From NCBI RefSeq assembly GCF_003096035.1, contig NZ_CP029186.1, positions 2,059,001 through 2,123,000 of the forward strand: a DNA stretch of 64,000 nt, given 5' to 3'. A program made the translations under genes and the position numbers. Below, piece by piece: positions 26,795 to 36,200 of the stretch. This DNA comes from Flavobacterium album. Its GTDB lineage: Bacteria > Bacteroidota > Bacteroidia > Flavobacteriales > Flavobacteriaceae. How positions within the stretch are numbered: the stretch's first letter is position 1; each line of letters starts with the position of its first letter. Below the pieces are notes generated by a model that worked only from the letters and a program-made list of their open reading frames with translations, made no database searches and had not been told where the DNA came from.

Positions 26795-27640
26795 TTATTT
26801 CTCTATTATTAACTTATAAATATCACTCGCCGCTGCATCGCTGTCGGTATCCTCACACAGCAGAAACTCAAGCGTTTTCCCTGTTTCTTTATATAAAGTA
26901 ATGCCTTCAAATTTATTTTTTAGCGAAATGGTCTCTGTAAATTCCAGTTCCATAGTTTCAATATCAATACGCCCGATGAGCGTTCCCGCTATTTCACCAT
27001 CGTGATATGTAGAGTCTGATTTTTCTGCGGCTGCGATAAAGTAAAGCTTTTCGCCAACCTTCACGGCATCGGTAAAGCTGGCCTGCGCGCCGTTGATTTT
27101 AGGCAATTTTATTTCGTTGTAAATAATCTGGAAGGATGTATCGGCAATATCGCCTTCAAGGGTAAAAATACCATTCTGTCCCGATGGCCCATTTCCCCTG
27201 TTGAATACATACCACGTATCACCGGCATTTACGGCAGCTTCTATATTAAAGTTCTCCGGCGTTATTTCACCAAAGTTTTGCATAACCATGTAGAGGTCGG
27301 TGGCATCTATAGGTGGAAAAACTTCCTTGGTTTTCCTGTTGATATGGCCAATGCTGTTGCGCTTTTCGGTCGATCCGGAACCGAAGAGATAGAGGTCGTC
27401 TCCCTTTGCGGCAATGGCTTCATAGTCGGCCTTGTCCGCTTTCGGGACGTCTTCCAATGGGCCGGAGTATTCTTTAGAGACAAGCCGTGTTTTTTGAAGT
27501 GTTTTATCTTTAAGTTGGTATTCGTACAGCAGGTGGCTGTTGTCAGAGATCATAAAGAGCGAGCTGCCGTCAAAAAAAAGTCCCGATGCCGAACCGATTC
27601 CAATAATATGGAACAGCAGCTCCAACTGAAATTTTTGCAT
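26795..27640 (-). CDS. DUF6929-like beta-propeller-type protein
   Basis: 281 residues from ATG 27640 (MQKFQLELLFHIIGIGSASG); in-frame upstream ATGs at 27706 and 27763 would run into the divergent PPK2 promoter region. No signal peptide. Repeating strand motifs (LFFDGSSLFMISDNSHLLYEYQ, DLYLFGSGSTEKRNS, KLYFIAAAEKSDSTY, FEGITLYKETG) suggest a beta-propeller. It resembles an uncharacterised Bacteroidota family (DUF6929). Divergent from PPK2 with about 70 bases between starts. Confidence 0.65.
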   Translation of the reverse strand: MQKFQLELLFHIIGIGSASGLFFDGSSLFMISDNSHLLYEYQLKDKTLQKTRLVSKEYSGPLEDVPKADKADYEAIAAKGDDLYLFGSGSTEKRNSIGHINRKTKEVFPPIDATDLYMVMQNFGEITPENFNIEAAVNAGDTWYVFNRGNGPSGQNGIFTLEGDIADTSFQIIYNEIKLPKINGAQASFTDAVKVGEKLYFIAAAEKSDSTYHDGEIAGTLIGRIDIETMELEFTETISLKNKFEGITLYKETGKTLEFLLCEDTDSDAAASDIYKLIIEK

Positions 27641-27713
27641 AATCTTATGTTTTGCCTGTAAACGTGGTATTCTTTTAAATCTTATATTTATATAAAGATA
27701 ATCCATTTCCTGT

Positions 27714-28598
27714 ATGAGGAACATAAATACCGATGATTTTAAGATAACGGGCAAATTCGACATCAGCCTTGCACCGACCCGCCTTGAGCACGGTGCTTCG
27801 GAAAGGTCGGTTCACAAAACCCTTAAGGAAACAAGGAAAGACCTTGGCAAGCTGCAGGATAAGATGTATGCCAATAACCACTACAGTGTGCTGGTGTGCC
27901 TGCAGGGCATGGACACCTCCGGCAAGGACAGCCTGATCCGCGAAGTATTCAAGAACTTCAATGCGCGGGGTGTGAATGTGTACAGCTTTAAGACGCCCAC
28001 ATCGTCAGAGCTGGAACACGACTATTTGTGGCGGCACTATATCGCGCTTCCTGAAAAAGGAAAGTTCGCCGTATTCAACCGTTCCCATTATGAGAACGTG
28101 CTGATCACCAGGGTGCACCCCGAATTTATCCTGAAAGAAAACCTTCCCGGTATCAACACTGTGGAAGATATCCCGGAAAACCTTTGGGAGCAGCGCTTTG
28201 AGCAGATCAATAATTTTGAGAAGCATATAAGCCAGAATGGGGTTTTTGTATTCAAATTCTTTCTCCATTTAAGCAAAAAAGAGCAGAAAGAACGCTTGCT
28301 GCGAAGGCTGGACAAGCCGGAACATAACTGGAAATTTAACCCGGGCGACCTCGAAGAGCGTGAGCATTGGCATGATTACCAGAAATATTATGAGGAAGCC
28401 ATCAACGCGACATCAAAAAAGCATGCCCCCTGGTACATTATCCCTGCCGATGATAAGGAAACCGCACGCTACCTTGTTGCCAAAACTATCTTCGATTCCC
28501 TCAAAAAATACGACGATATCAAAGAACCCGAAGTGAACGAAGAGGTGCTGGAAAATATTTCGCTCTATAAAAAGGAACTCAGGAACGAGAAAGATTGA
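27714..28598 (+). CDS. ppk2: Polyphosphate kinase 2 family protein
   Basis: 294 residues. Walker A is CLQGMDTSGKDSLIREV (Lys/Asp motif GMDTSGKD), the lid module is SSELEHDYLWRHY and Walker B is FAVFNRSHYENVLITRVHPE. These are diagnostic of PPK2, which moves phosphate between polyphosphate and nucleotides. The single-domain size fits class I or III enzymes; which nucleotide (ADP or AMP) is used cannot be read here. Single-gene unit. Confidence 0.92.
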   Translation: MRNINTDDFKITGKFDISLAPTRLEHGASERSVHKTLKETRKDLGKLQDKMYANNHYSVLVCLQGMDTSGKDSLIREVFKNFNARGVNVYSFKTPTSSELEHDYLWRHYIALPEKGKFAVFNRSHYENVLITRVHPEFILKENLPGINTVEDIPENLWEQRFEQINNFEKHISQNGVFVFKFFLHLSKKEQKERLLRRLDKPEHNWKFNPGDLEEREHWHDYQKYYEEAINATSKKHAPWYIIPADDKETARYLVAKTIFDSLKKYDDIKEPEVNEEVLENISLYKKELRNEKD

Positions 28599-28942
28599 TT
28601 ATTAATGCTCACTCATTCCTAATGATATAGTCAAATCTATAAAAATGTCATTATCCATGTATCTGTTTTTATTTTCACGCAAAGCCGCAAAGCCGCCAAG
28701 ACTCATGCGGGATTAATGCGGTTAAAAGCCGCAAAGCATTGCATTGCAATGTTTAGGGGTCTCAACTTTGCGTCTTGGCGCCTTTGCGTGAAATAAAATT
28801 TAATTTGCGTGCATACAAGTTATGCCAATAAATTGATTCAATTGTAATTGACTATTTATATCTACAAATTCCCAATTATTGATCAGTAATTAATATGCGA
28901 TGCCAAACGGCAATAAAAAATAGAAAATAATCAATAAAATGG
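28599..28942. other. Gene-free gap with a long inverted repeat
   Basis: 344 bases. Arms 28671-28702 (TTTTCACGCAAAGCCGCAAA...) and 28770-28799 (GCGTCTTGGCGCCTTTGCGT...) are reverse-complementary with several mismatches. The rest is AT-rich. No coding frame or RNA gene was recognised. Confidence 0.6.
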
Positions 28943-29272
28943 TCAATCCAAGAGTTCGTGCAGCTCTTCTTCCGAAAGGCAGATACCCATGTGCTCTACC
29001 TTCTCGTTATCATCTTCGGCGCCGCCGATAAAATAGATAGGAATCCCGGAGGTAATTTTGCGCTTAAAGATGTGCCCGGCAGTTAAACGCCCATGCGACG
29101 GCTTCGTGGCATAATTCACGATTATAGCATCGGGTTTGCAAAGTGCTGTTTTGCGGTAGGCCTCAGCGCCATCAACGAGTTCGTGCCCGGCAATAGTATG
29201 CGGGGTGCTTTTGCAGTAATCAAGCAATGGGGTTGTGGCTTCCCTGCTCCAGTCGATGATGAATAACTTCAT
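28943..29272 (-). CDS. Small receiver-fold-like protein, unknown
   Basis: 109 residues from ATG 29272 (MKLFIIDWSREATTPLLDYC). The strand-helix rhythm (KLFIIDWS, PDAIIVNYA, IPIYFIGGAED) resembles a CheY-like receiver or a flavodoxin-type alpha/beta fold, but the usual phospho-acceptor pocket is not clear: Asp7 is at the first strand and there is no Asp at the end of the second conserved strand. Not a secure response regulator. Confidence 0.5.
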   Translation of the reverse strand: MKLFIIDWSREATTPLLDYCKSTPHTIAGHELVDGAEAYRKTALCKPDAIIVNYATKPSHGRLTAGHIFKRKITSGIPIYFIGGAEDDNEKVEHMGICLSEEELHELLD

Positions 29273-29297
29273 GGTACATTGGATATACCACAAATTT

Positions 29298-29330
29298 AAA
29301 AAACCTGCACTATAAAATGCAGGTTTTTAA
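29298..29330 (-). terminator. Terminator of the outer-membrane protein gene
   Basis: Stem AAAACCTGCA / TGCAGGTTTT with T-runs on both sides; oriented for the minus-strand gene at 29389-29904. Confidence 0.75.
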
Positions 29331-29388
29331 CAGAGTCAGTTTTTGTTCTTAGGCGTATTTTTAATTGTTCCTGTCGGGTACCAATTTA

Positions 29389-29904
29389 TTACAGCTTAAA
29401 GCCATAGGCAATACGAAGCGCAACCTGGTCGGTCTTGAAATCATTGGCACCTTCATACCTTAGGCTAAGGTCGATCACATCATTAGCATATCCAATGCCG
29501 GGAGCCCACAGGAAGGTTGTTTCATTATAGTCATTGGTTACGGCAAAACCTGCACCGGCTTCACCCAACACATAGAAACGGTCACCCCACACAAAGGCCT
29601 TAAAGCCGGCTTTTGCAGGGATATAGCCAAGGTCAGGCACATTATCCTCGCCAAATAAGTGTGTGTAACCTGTTGTCAGGGTTAGTGATGTCCTTTGCGA
29701 AAGGTCGTACTGCAGCCTTACGTCGCCGCCAAGGGCAAAATTAAAATAATCACCGGTAGTTACACCTCCATTAAGCCCGAAGCCCAAACGGAATCCCTGG
29801 TCGTAATTTTCAGTTGTTGAAGCGCCATCCTGCGCAAAGGCTGTCATGCCAAGCATCATCATACCCGATAACAGCAGTCCCTTAAAATTCATTAGCTTTT
29901 TCAT
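29389..29904 (-). CDS. Outer-membrane beta-barrel protein
   Basis: 171 residues. Signal peptide (LLLSGMMMLGMTAFAQ). The mature part alternates amphipathic strands (FRLGFGLNGGVTTGDYFN, ALGGDVRLQYDLSQRTSLT, DLSLRYEGANDF) and ends VALRIAYGFKL, a C-terminal strand typical of outer-membrane barrels. The size suggests an eight-stranded OmpX/OprF-N-like barrel. Ligand or role unknown. Confidence 0.75.
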   Translation of the reverse strand: MKKLMNFKGLLLSGMMMLGMTAFAQDGASTTENYDQGFRLGFGLNGGVTTGDYFNFALGGDVRLQYDLSQRTSLTLTTGYTHLFGEDNVPDLGYIPAKAGFKAFVWGDRFYVLGEAGAGFAVTNDYNETTFLWAPGIGYANDVIDLSLRYEGANDFKTDQVALRIAYGFKL

Positions 29905-30078
29905 GATCTTCTCTTTGTTTTCGTTAGTGAGGTAAAATTACCGTAATACTTTTACTAATAATTCCAATATTTCGTTAATTAAATGGTAATGAAATAATAA
30001 AATTAACAGGAATAGTTTTTAAATTGATGATTTATAAGTTTTTAGCTTTTATCGGTTTCCTGTTGTAAACATTCGGCC

Positions 30079-30086
30079 TACCTTTG
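30079..30086 (+). promoter_or_regulatory. Candidate -7 box for the MATE gene
   Basis: TACCTTTG matches TAnnTTTG and lies 13 bases before the GTG start. The nearest TTG (30063) is only 13 bases upstream, shorter than usual, so support is partial. Confidence 0.4.
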
Positions 30087-30099
30087 CAAAAAAATTAAA

Positions 30100-31512
30100 G
30101 TGGGCTTTTCTGCATATACAAAAGAATTCAGGGCAAACATTACACTGGCCTATCCCGTTATTGTGGGTATGCTTGGGCACACGCTCATTACGGTAGTCGA
30201 TAACATCATGGTCGGCAGGTTGGGGAGCACCGAGCTGGCGGCAGTTTCGCTGGGCAACAGCATTGTGTTTATCGCAATGTCGGTGGGGATTGGCTTTTCA
30301 ACAGCCATCACGCCCATAGTGGCGCAGGGCGACGGAGCAAAAAACCATGCTACCGTCCGCTCGGCATTCCATCACGGACTGCTGTTGTGTACGGTTTTGG
30401 GGTTGTTCCTCTTTGGGGTGGTAACGCTGGCCAAACCGCTGATGTACCTTATGAACCAGCCTGCAGAAGTTATCGCCCTCGCATCGCCGTATATCGACTG
30501 GGTGGGCTTTTCGCTGATTCCCGTTGTTATCTTCCAGGGGTACAAGCAATTCGCCGATGGTATGTCGCTTACCAAGTACGATATGTATGCCGCTATATTC
30601 TCCAATGTGCTGCACGTGGTAATTAACTACTTCCTTATATATGGTATCTGGTTCTTCCCGAGGCTGGGCATTATGGGAGCGGCGCTGGGTACTGTCGTAT
30701 CGCGTACTGCCATGGTTATCTATATGCATTACCTGCTGTCGCGAAACGAAAAGCTGAAACAGTATTTCCACAACTTTAGCTTTAGCGAAATAAAGAAATC
30801 CATGCTCCGGAAGATCGTGGCACTCGGCCTGCCATCGTCCATGCAGATGCTGTTTGAGGTAGCCTTGTTTACCACCGCAGTATGGCTTTCGGGTTTTCTG
30901 GGGAAGAACAACCAGGCCGCCAACCAGATCGCCCTCAGTATGGCATCGATGACTTTCATGTTTGCCATGGGGCTCAGCGTTGCGGCTATGGTGCGTGTGG
31001 GCAATAATAAAGGGCAGGGGGATTATGTGAATTTGCGTACGGTGGCGCGGTCGGTATTCCTGCTGGTTATTATTGTAGAAACCATATTTGGATTGCTTTT
31101 CGTGGCGCTCCATGATTTCCTGCCGCACCTTTTCCTGAATATGGAGAATACGATCCAGCTGACCGATAATACCGAAGTGATAAGCATCGCCTCAACCCTC
31201 ATACTGGTGGCTGCCGTATTCCAGATCTCCGACGGCATACAGGTGGTGGTGCTTGGCGCGCTGCGGGGCATACAGGATGTAAAGATACCAACGATCATAA
31301 CATTTATAGCTTACTGGGTCATTGGGTTCCCAATATCGTTCTACCTCGGACTGCATACGCCGCTAAAGGGAACCGGCATCTGGATAGGATTGCTCGCTGG
31401 ACTTACAGCTGCTGCATTATTTTTGTATCTTCGCTTTAACTATTTAACGAACAAACATATCAGGAACCAACGCGAACCTGAAACTTTAAACCTGAAACCT
31501 GAAACAAAATAA
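30100..31512 (+). CDS. MATE family multidrug/Na+ exporter (NorM type)
   Basis: 470 residues with 12 predicted hydrophobic segments. It begins at GTG 30100; early motifs are YPVIVGMLGHTLITVVDNIMVGRLG and ELAAVSLGNSI, typical of NorM-like MATE exporters that extrude cationic drugs against Na+ or H+. The second half repeats the pattern (LGLPSSMQMLFEVALFTTAVW). The last 12 residues (EPETLNLKPETK) come from a tandem intergenic repeat (CCTGAAAC units), so the original stop has probably been lost and the tail extended. The next gene begins one base after its stop. Confidence 0.9.
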   Translation: MGFSAYTKEFRANITLAYPVIVGMLGHTLITVVDNIMVGRLGSTELAAVSLGNSIVFIAMSVGIGFSTAITPIVAQGDGAKNHATVRSAFHHGLLLCTVLGLFLFGVVTLAKPLMYLMNQPAEVIALASPYIDWVGFSLIPVVIFQGYKQFADGMSLTKYDMYAAIFSNVLHVVINYFLIYGIWFFPRLGIMGAALGTVVSRTAMVIYMHYLLSRNEKLKQYFHNFSFSEIKKSMLRKIVALGLPSSMQMLFEVALFTTAVWLSGFLGKNNQAANQIALSMASMTFMFAMGLSVAAMVRVGNNKGQGDYVNLRTVARSVFLLVIIVETIFGLLFVALHDFLPHLFLNMENTIQLTDNTEVISIASTLILVAAVFQISDGIQVVVLGALRGIQDVKIPTIITFIAYWVIGFPISFYLGLHTPLKGTGIWIGLLAGLTAAALFLYLRFNYLTNKHIRNQREPETLNLKPETK

Positions 31513-31513
31513 T

Positions 31514-31744
31514 ATGGAACTGCCAAAATTCGTACTTGCCGATAACACCGATTTCCCTGAAGATATCTTCATCATCCACCTGGATTATCCACGCTTTATC
31601 ATCAACCTGAAAGACGATGAGGTAGAGTTCCTCGAAGAGCCCGAAGACCTTGATGAGAACGAGCTTAACCAGGAAATGGAAGGCCTTATCGTTGCCGCCG
31701 GTGAGTTCTATGATAGGGAAATGGAGCGTTATGAGAAACAATAG
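31514..31744 (+). CDS. Small acidic protein, unknown
   Basis: 76 residues, strongly acidic (EVEFLEEPEDLDENELNQEMEG), no signal or membrane segment. It starts directly after the MATE stop, so it shares that transcript. Its regular composition and coupling support a real gene. No function recognised. Confidence 0.65.
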   Translation: MELPKFVLADNTDFPEDIFIIHLDYPRFIINLKDDEVEFLEEPEDLDENELNQEMEGLIVAAGEFYDREMERYEKQ

Positions 31745-31746
31745 GG

Positions 31747-31856
31747 ATTTCAGATTTCAGATCGTAGATTTCAGATTGAGCTACACTCTGCTCTAAAAAT
31801 AGTTGCTATTTAAGGGTTTGAGTGGAATCTGAAATCTACGATCTGAAATCTGAAAT
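31747..31856. repeat. Perfect 31-base inverted repeat
   Basis: Arms 31747-31777 and 31826-31856 are exact reverse complements (units of ATTTCAGATTTCAGATCG...), with a 48-base spacer, between the convergent small acidic gene and MeaB. Inside each arm the unit TCAGAT(T) repeats. It could act as a bidirectional terminator hairpin; it also extends one unit into the 3' end of the MeaB gene. Confidence 0.8.
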
Positions 31857-31861
31857 TATTT

Positions 31862-32950
31862 CTACAATCTGAAATACTTTTCTAAAAGAACCTTCGCCGC
31901 AGCAAAAGGCGACACCGCGTTATCCTGCACCGCTTTTTTGCTTTGTTCCAATAATCCCGCAATAGCCGGGTCGTGATAAAACCTTCCGAGCAGCTGCTCA
32001 TTAATGGTTTCCGTGAGCCAGTAGCTGTTTTGTTCGCTTCGGCGGAGGCCAAAAAACTCATTCCCTTTTACCAGTTCGAAATATTTATTGATGGTTTGCC
32101 AAACCTCGGCAATGCCCTCATGGCTTATCGCGCTGCAGGTGGTCACCGTGGGCTGCCATCCGGAGCTTTTCGCAGGGAATAAATGCAACGCCCGGTTGAA
32201 CTCCGTCTTTGCCAGCCTTGCACTTTTTATATTATCGCCATCTGCTTTGTTGATCACGATTAGGTCGGCCATCTCCATGATACCGCGCTTGATACCCTGA
32301 AGCTCATCGCCCGCACCGGCAATTTGCAGCAGCAAAAAGAAATCCACCATACTGTGTACCGCGGTTTCGCTTTGGCCTACGCCAACAGTCTCTATGACTA
32401 TTGTGTCAAACCCGCAGGCCTCGCACAGGATGATCGCCTCCCGTGTCTTACGTGCCACACCGCCCAGTGTTTCCCCCGAAGCCGATGGGCGTATATAGGC
32501 ATTGGCATCTTTTACCAGCTCCTCCATACGGGTCTTGTCGCCCAATATGCTGCCATGCGAAAGCGAACTGCTCGGGTCCACTGCCAGTACCGCCACCTTT
32601 CGCCCGAGCGAGGTAAGGTGCTTCCCGAAAGCCTCTATAAAGGTACTCTTCCCCACACCGGGCACCCCGGTGATCCCTATCCGCACCGACTTATCCGCAT
32701 GGGGCAGGCATTGCGCTATCACATCGTTGGCCTTTTCCAGGTGCGCCGGGTTGGTGCTTTCCACCAGCGTGATGGCGCGGCTCAGGGCCGTCTTGTCGCC
32801 TTTCAGGATGCGGGCCACGAGCTCATCTGCCGAGGGCTGCTTTTTCCGCAGTTGCGTAACATGCTCAATGGCCGTGCGGCTGACGCTCTCGGGCTGGTCG
32901 ATCCCGTCTTTCTCATGGAGTGCGGTCTTAAAGGCTTTGTGCTTATCCAC
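31862..32950 (-). CDS. meaB: Methylmalonyl-CoA mutase-associated GTPase MeaB
   Basis: 362 residues, standard length. G1/Walker A is GVPGVGKS (residues 95-102), followed by AVDPSSSLSHGSILGDKTRM, ETVGVGQSE (G3 region) and the guanine-specificity motif NKADGDN. MeaB protects and reloads adenosylcobalamin-dependent methylmalonyl-CoA mutase in propionate/odd-chain metabolism. The mutase genes are not in this window. A cobalamin adenosyltransferase at 48468 serves the same cofactor. Confidence 0.93.
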   Translation of the reverse strand: MDKHKAFKTALHEKDGIDQPESVSRTAIEHVTQLRKKQPSADELVARILKGDKTALSRAITLVESTNPAHLEKANDVIAQCLPHADKSVRIGITGVPGVGKSTFIEAFGKHLTSLGRKVAVLAVDPSSSLSHGSILGDKTRMEELVKDANAYIRPSASGETLGGVARKTREAIILCEACGFDTIVIETVGVGQSETAVHSMVDFFLLLQIAGAGDELQGIKRGIMEMADLIVINKADGDNIKSARLAKTEFNRALHLFPAKSSGWQPTVTTCSAISHEGIAEVWQTINKYFELVKGNEFFGLRRSEQNSYWLTETINEQLLGRFYHDPAIAGLLEQSKKAVQDNAVSPFAAAKVLLEKYFRL

Positions 32951-33040
32951 AGTAGTTGATTAGAGAAGTAAAAATAAGGTTTTTTCCCGACTATTGGTAC
33001 TGCTCATACGACTTCAAATAAGTACTATTATTGTTAGTGT

Positions 33041-33155
33041 TTTTTTGTAGCGGAAGGGCTTGGGCTTTTTTGCCGTCCTCGTTCCCGTCCTTCGCTGTAT
33101 CTCCCGCCAAAAAAAAGCGGGAGGATGCCGCTGCGGCCGGGGCTAAGGGGAGAGG
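33041..33155 (+). repeat. Dispersed structured repeat, copy 4 of 4
   Basis: TTTTTTGTAGCGGAAGGGCT at the start, a GC-rich middle with TTCGCTGTAT and a CTCCCGC/GCGGGAG hairpin, then GGATGCCGCTGCGG and GGGGCTAAGGGG. It matches the reverse complement of 11211-11332. It lies just downstream (3') of the LRR-Roc-TIR gene, between it and MeaB. Confidence 0.75.
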
Positions 33156-33202
33156 TTTATTAATGGTTTCGTATTTAAATAAATAATGTCAACCACTATT
33201 CG

Positions 33203-36200
33203 TTATAATAGTTTGATAATCTCATCCATAATTTTAGTAAATGCCTTACTTTCGAAATCCCATTCTTCTACTGCCTTGAGATAACGTTTAGATTCTGTTC
33301 CATTGGATGTAATATCATAAGGTACAAATTGATAACTTGGCAATTTTCCTATTGCAATAGCCATCTGCTCTTTGGAAGTCAATCCAGCTACATTTTCCTT
33401 AGATAAACCAGTCAAATCAAAAAGGCGATCATAGTGCCTCCAAGAAAATTCTCTAACTAACACACAAACAATTTTTTTATCTGGATTATTTTTTACTTCA
33501 ATAAGTGTTTTATACACTTCCTCTTTTAAAATGTAATCAGAAGACATAAAGTTAATAGACAACATAAATATTATAATATCCGAACTTAACAGTTCCTCTT
33601 TAATTTGATTGTCCCACAAACCTGCAGTCATATCTTCACAACTCCATGATTTTGCTAACTGAAGTTTGCTTAGGGTACTTAAGTGTTTTTCTAACTGCTT
33701 TTTAAAATGATAATCTTCATTTGAATACGAGATAAATATTTTTTTCATTTTATTTAAGTTTTCATCAGTAAATAATTTAAATATATAAATTGGCGTTTGG
33801 CGAATACTATTGTAGTCAAGTATTTCACAATTATCGAACCTATATGTATTGACTAAATAGTCATGGTTTTTAACGGAATAGTCGAACTCAATTCCTTTAA
33901 TATAATTAGTACTATCTATTGAAATATATAAATCATCTGGAAAGACGCTAGCAACATTAAGGAACGGTTTTAATTCAGGATTGCGGTTTTTCATTAATGC
34001 ATTGCCTTCCAGTTCAAAATGTAAAACTTGATTTACATTGCCATTATCGTCCAAAATAAAATCTGAAAATAAGTCCTCTGATCTATAATTGCTAATAAAC
34101 TGATGAAAATCTATTAGCTGACCATCCCAATAGATTACAATTATACAATTATAGATATATTTTTTTATCAAAAACTGTCTCTCATAATTTTCCGTCACAA
34201 AACTAAAATATACATCTATTTCTAGTTTTTCGAAATTTAATTTTATTAAAATTTTAGCCTCTGCGTTTAATGTAAATATAATCTGATCCCTCCAAAAATA
34301 TTTACTATCAGGATTTTGTCCAAAGTGACATATCAATTGATTTACTAAGCCAAATGGTAAAAAGTTTAAAAATTTCAATTTAAAATCTGGCTTATTCAGA
34401 CCAAATGTAATGATTTCATATTTTGCTCCTATATCTGTGCTTAATGGAAGGAAGTTTGGGATAACAAAAGTTCCTTCAGCATTATCATGAAATATGACTT
34501 TTTGTAAGCTTAGTAACTCCACAATGTTTTTATCAAATTGGAAACTCTCTTCCATTATAACTCCATTGAATTCTTTTAAAGTTTTTTTGGATAATGCCTT
34601 ATCATGGATAAATTGAACTATTTTCATTGGGTTCAACCATGCAATATTTGGCATGGTTTCTTTATAATATAATATTAATCCCTTTTTGTGGAGCTGATCT
34701 AAATCATCTTTGAGGAATTCAATTATGTCATCTTCGGTCTCATTATCTTTCAGTTCTCTTTTATAATTTCGCCTTATTTCTTCTATGTTAGTTGAATTTT
34801 CGTCGTTGGAGGTCAAGATGTATCTAATAAATTCACCAAACCATCTCGGTCTTTGTATTATTTTCTGCTTCTTTTCAATTTCATCTAATATTTGTGACTC
34901 CAAAAATTTCAAACTTGCAGCAAAAGTTTTATTTGTTTCTATAGATTCTTGATCTAATGCCAAATAAAATTCATTAATCACCATAAAATCTTCAATATCT
35001 TCCCTTAACGTTCCTCTTTTTGATTGTTTATGATCAGCATAAGTTTGTATTAAAATAATTGGCTCTGAATCATCTTCGTTTTTATATTTATCAAAATGAT
35101 ACTTCAATTGATATAGCCAGTAATTTCTCGAAAAATCCCGAGTATCATTTCTTAATATATTTCTATCACTATTATAATTCCACAGTAGCAAATTCAATGC
35201 ATCATTCGTTAGAAATGCTTTATATATACCATGATAGTAATCCTGACCCCCAAAATCAAAATATATAGCATCAGGCAAATTATCTTCTCCATGTCTAGGA
35301 TAAGATTCTATTCTAATTATATGTGTACTATCACTTTCAGACTTAATAAGTTTTTTATCTGTAGCTTGAAGTAAATAATTTAGTAATGTGGATTTACCAG
35401 ATTTATGATTTCCTAATAGCAATACTTTAGCGGGCAACTTATAATTTATAAGGCTTTCTTTTAATGTACTTAGATAATTTTTAACTAAGTATATATTATT
35501 TTCATTATTATGTGCAATTTTCCAATTTTGTTCTTCAACAATTGGATTTTCAGAAATTAAAATAAATTCGAGAGTTGAAATAATTTTCTGAATTGACTCA
35601 AGAGAGGATATGTTGTTTCTAGAAAGTTCCAAATGCTTTAAATTTGTTAATGCTTCTAATGGCTCAACATTGTGGATAAAATTTCCTGATAATTTTAATG
35701 TAGATAATTTTCTTAATTTATTAATATTTTTGATATCACTTATTGTATTATCAGATAAATCTAAGTAATGCAACTTAGGTAAGCCATTTAATGATAATAA
35801 ATTTTCTAGTCTATTTTCATCTAATTTAAGTTTTGTGAGATTAGCTAAATTGGAAAGTGGTGAAACGTCGGTTAGCAAATTACCGCCTAGATATGCAGTT
35901 GATAGTTTTGTAAAGGTACTAATATCAGAGATATCTTCTAATCCACAATATCTTGCACTCAAAAATTCTATATTTTGTAAATTTTTTACGAATTGTAAAT
36001 TTTGAATTGGTACATGATCTATGCTTAAGTATTTTAAATTTTTTAACTCGGATAAAATAATAGTATTATCAATAGGATTATTTGATAGCCTTAAATTTTC
36101 TAATTTTGAAAAATTGCCGATAATTTGGACATTCATTAAAATATTTGAGGATATGTCTAAATCTCTAATTTCATTTAAATTTTGTATATGCGATAGGTCA

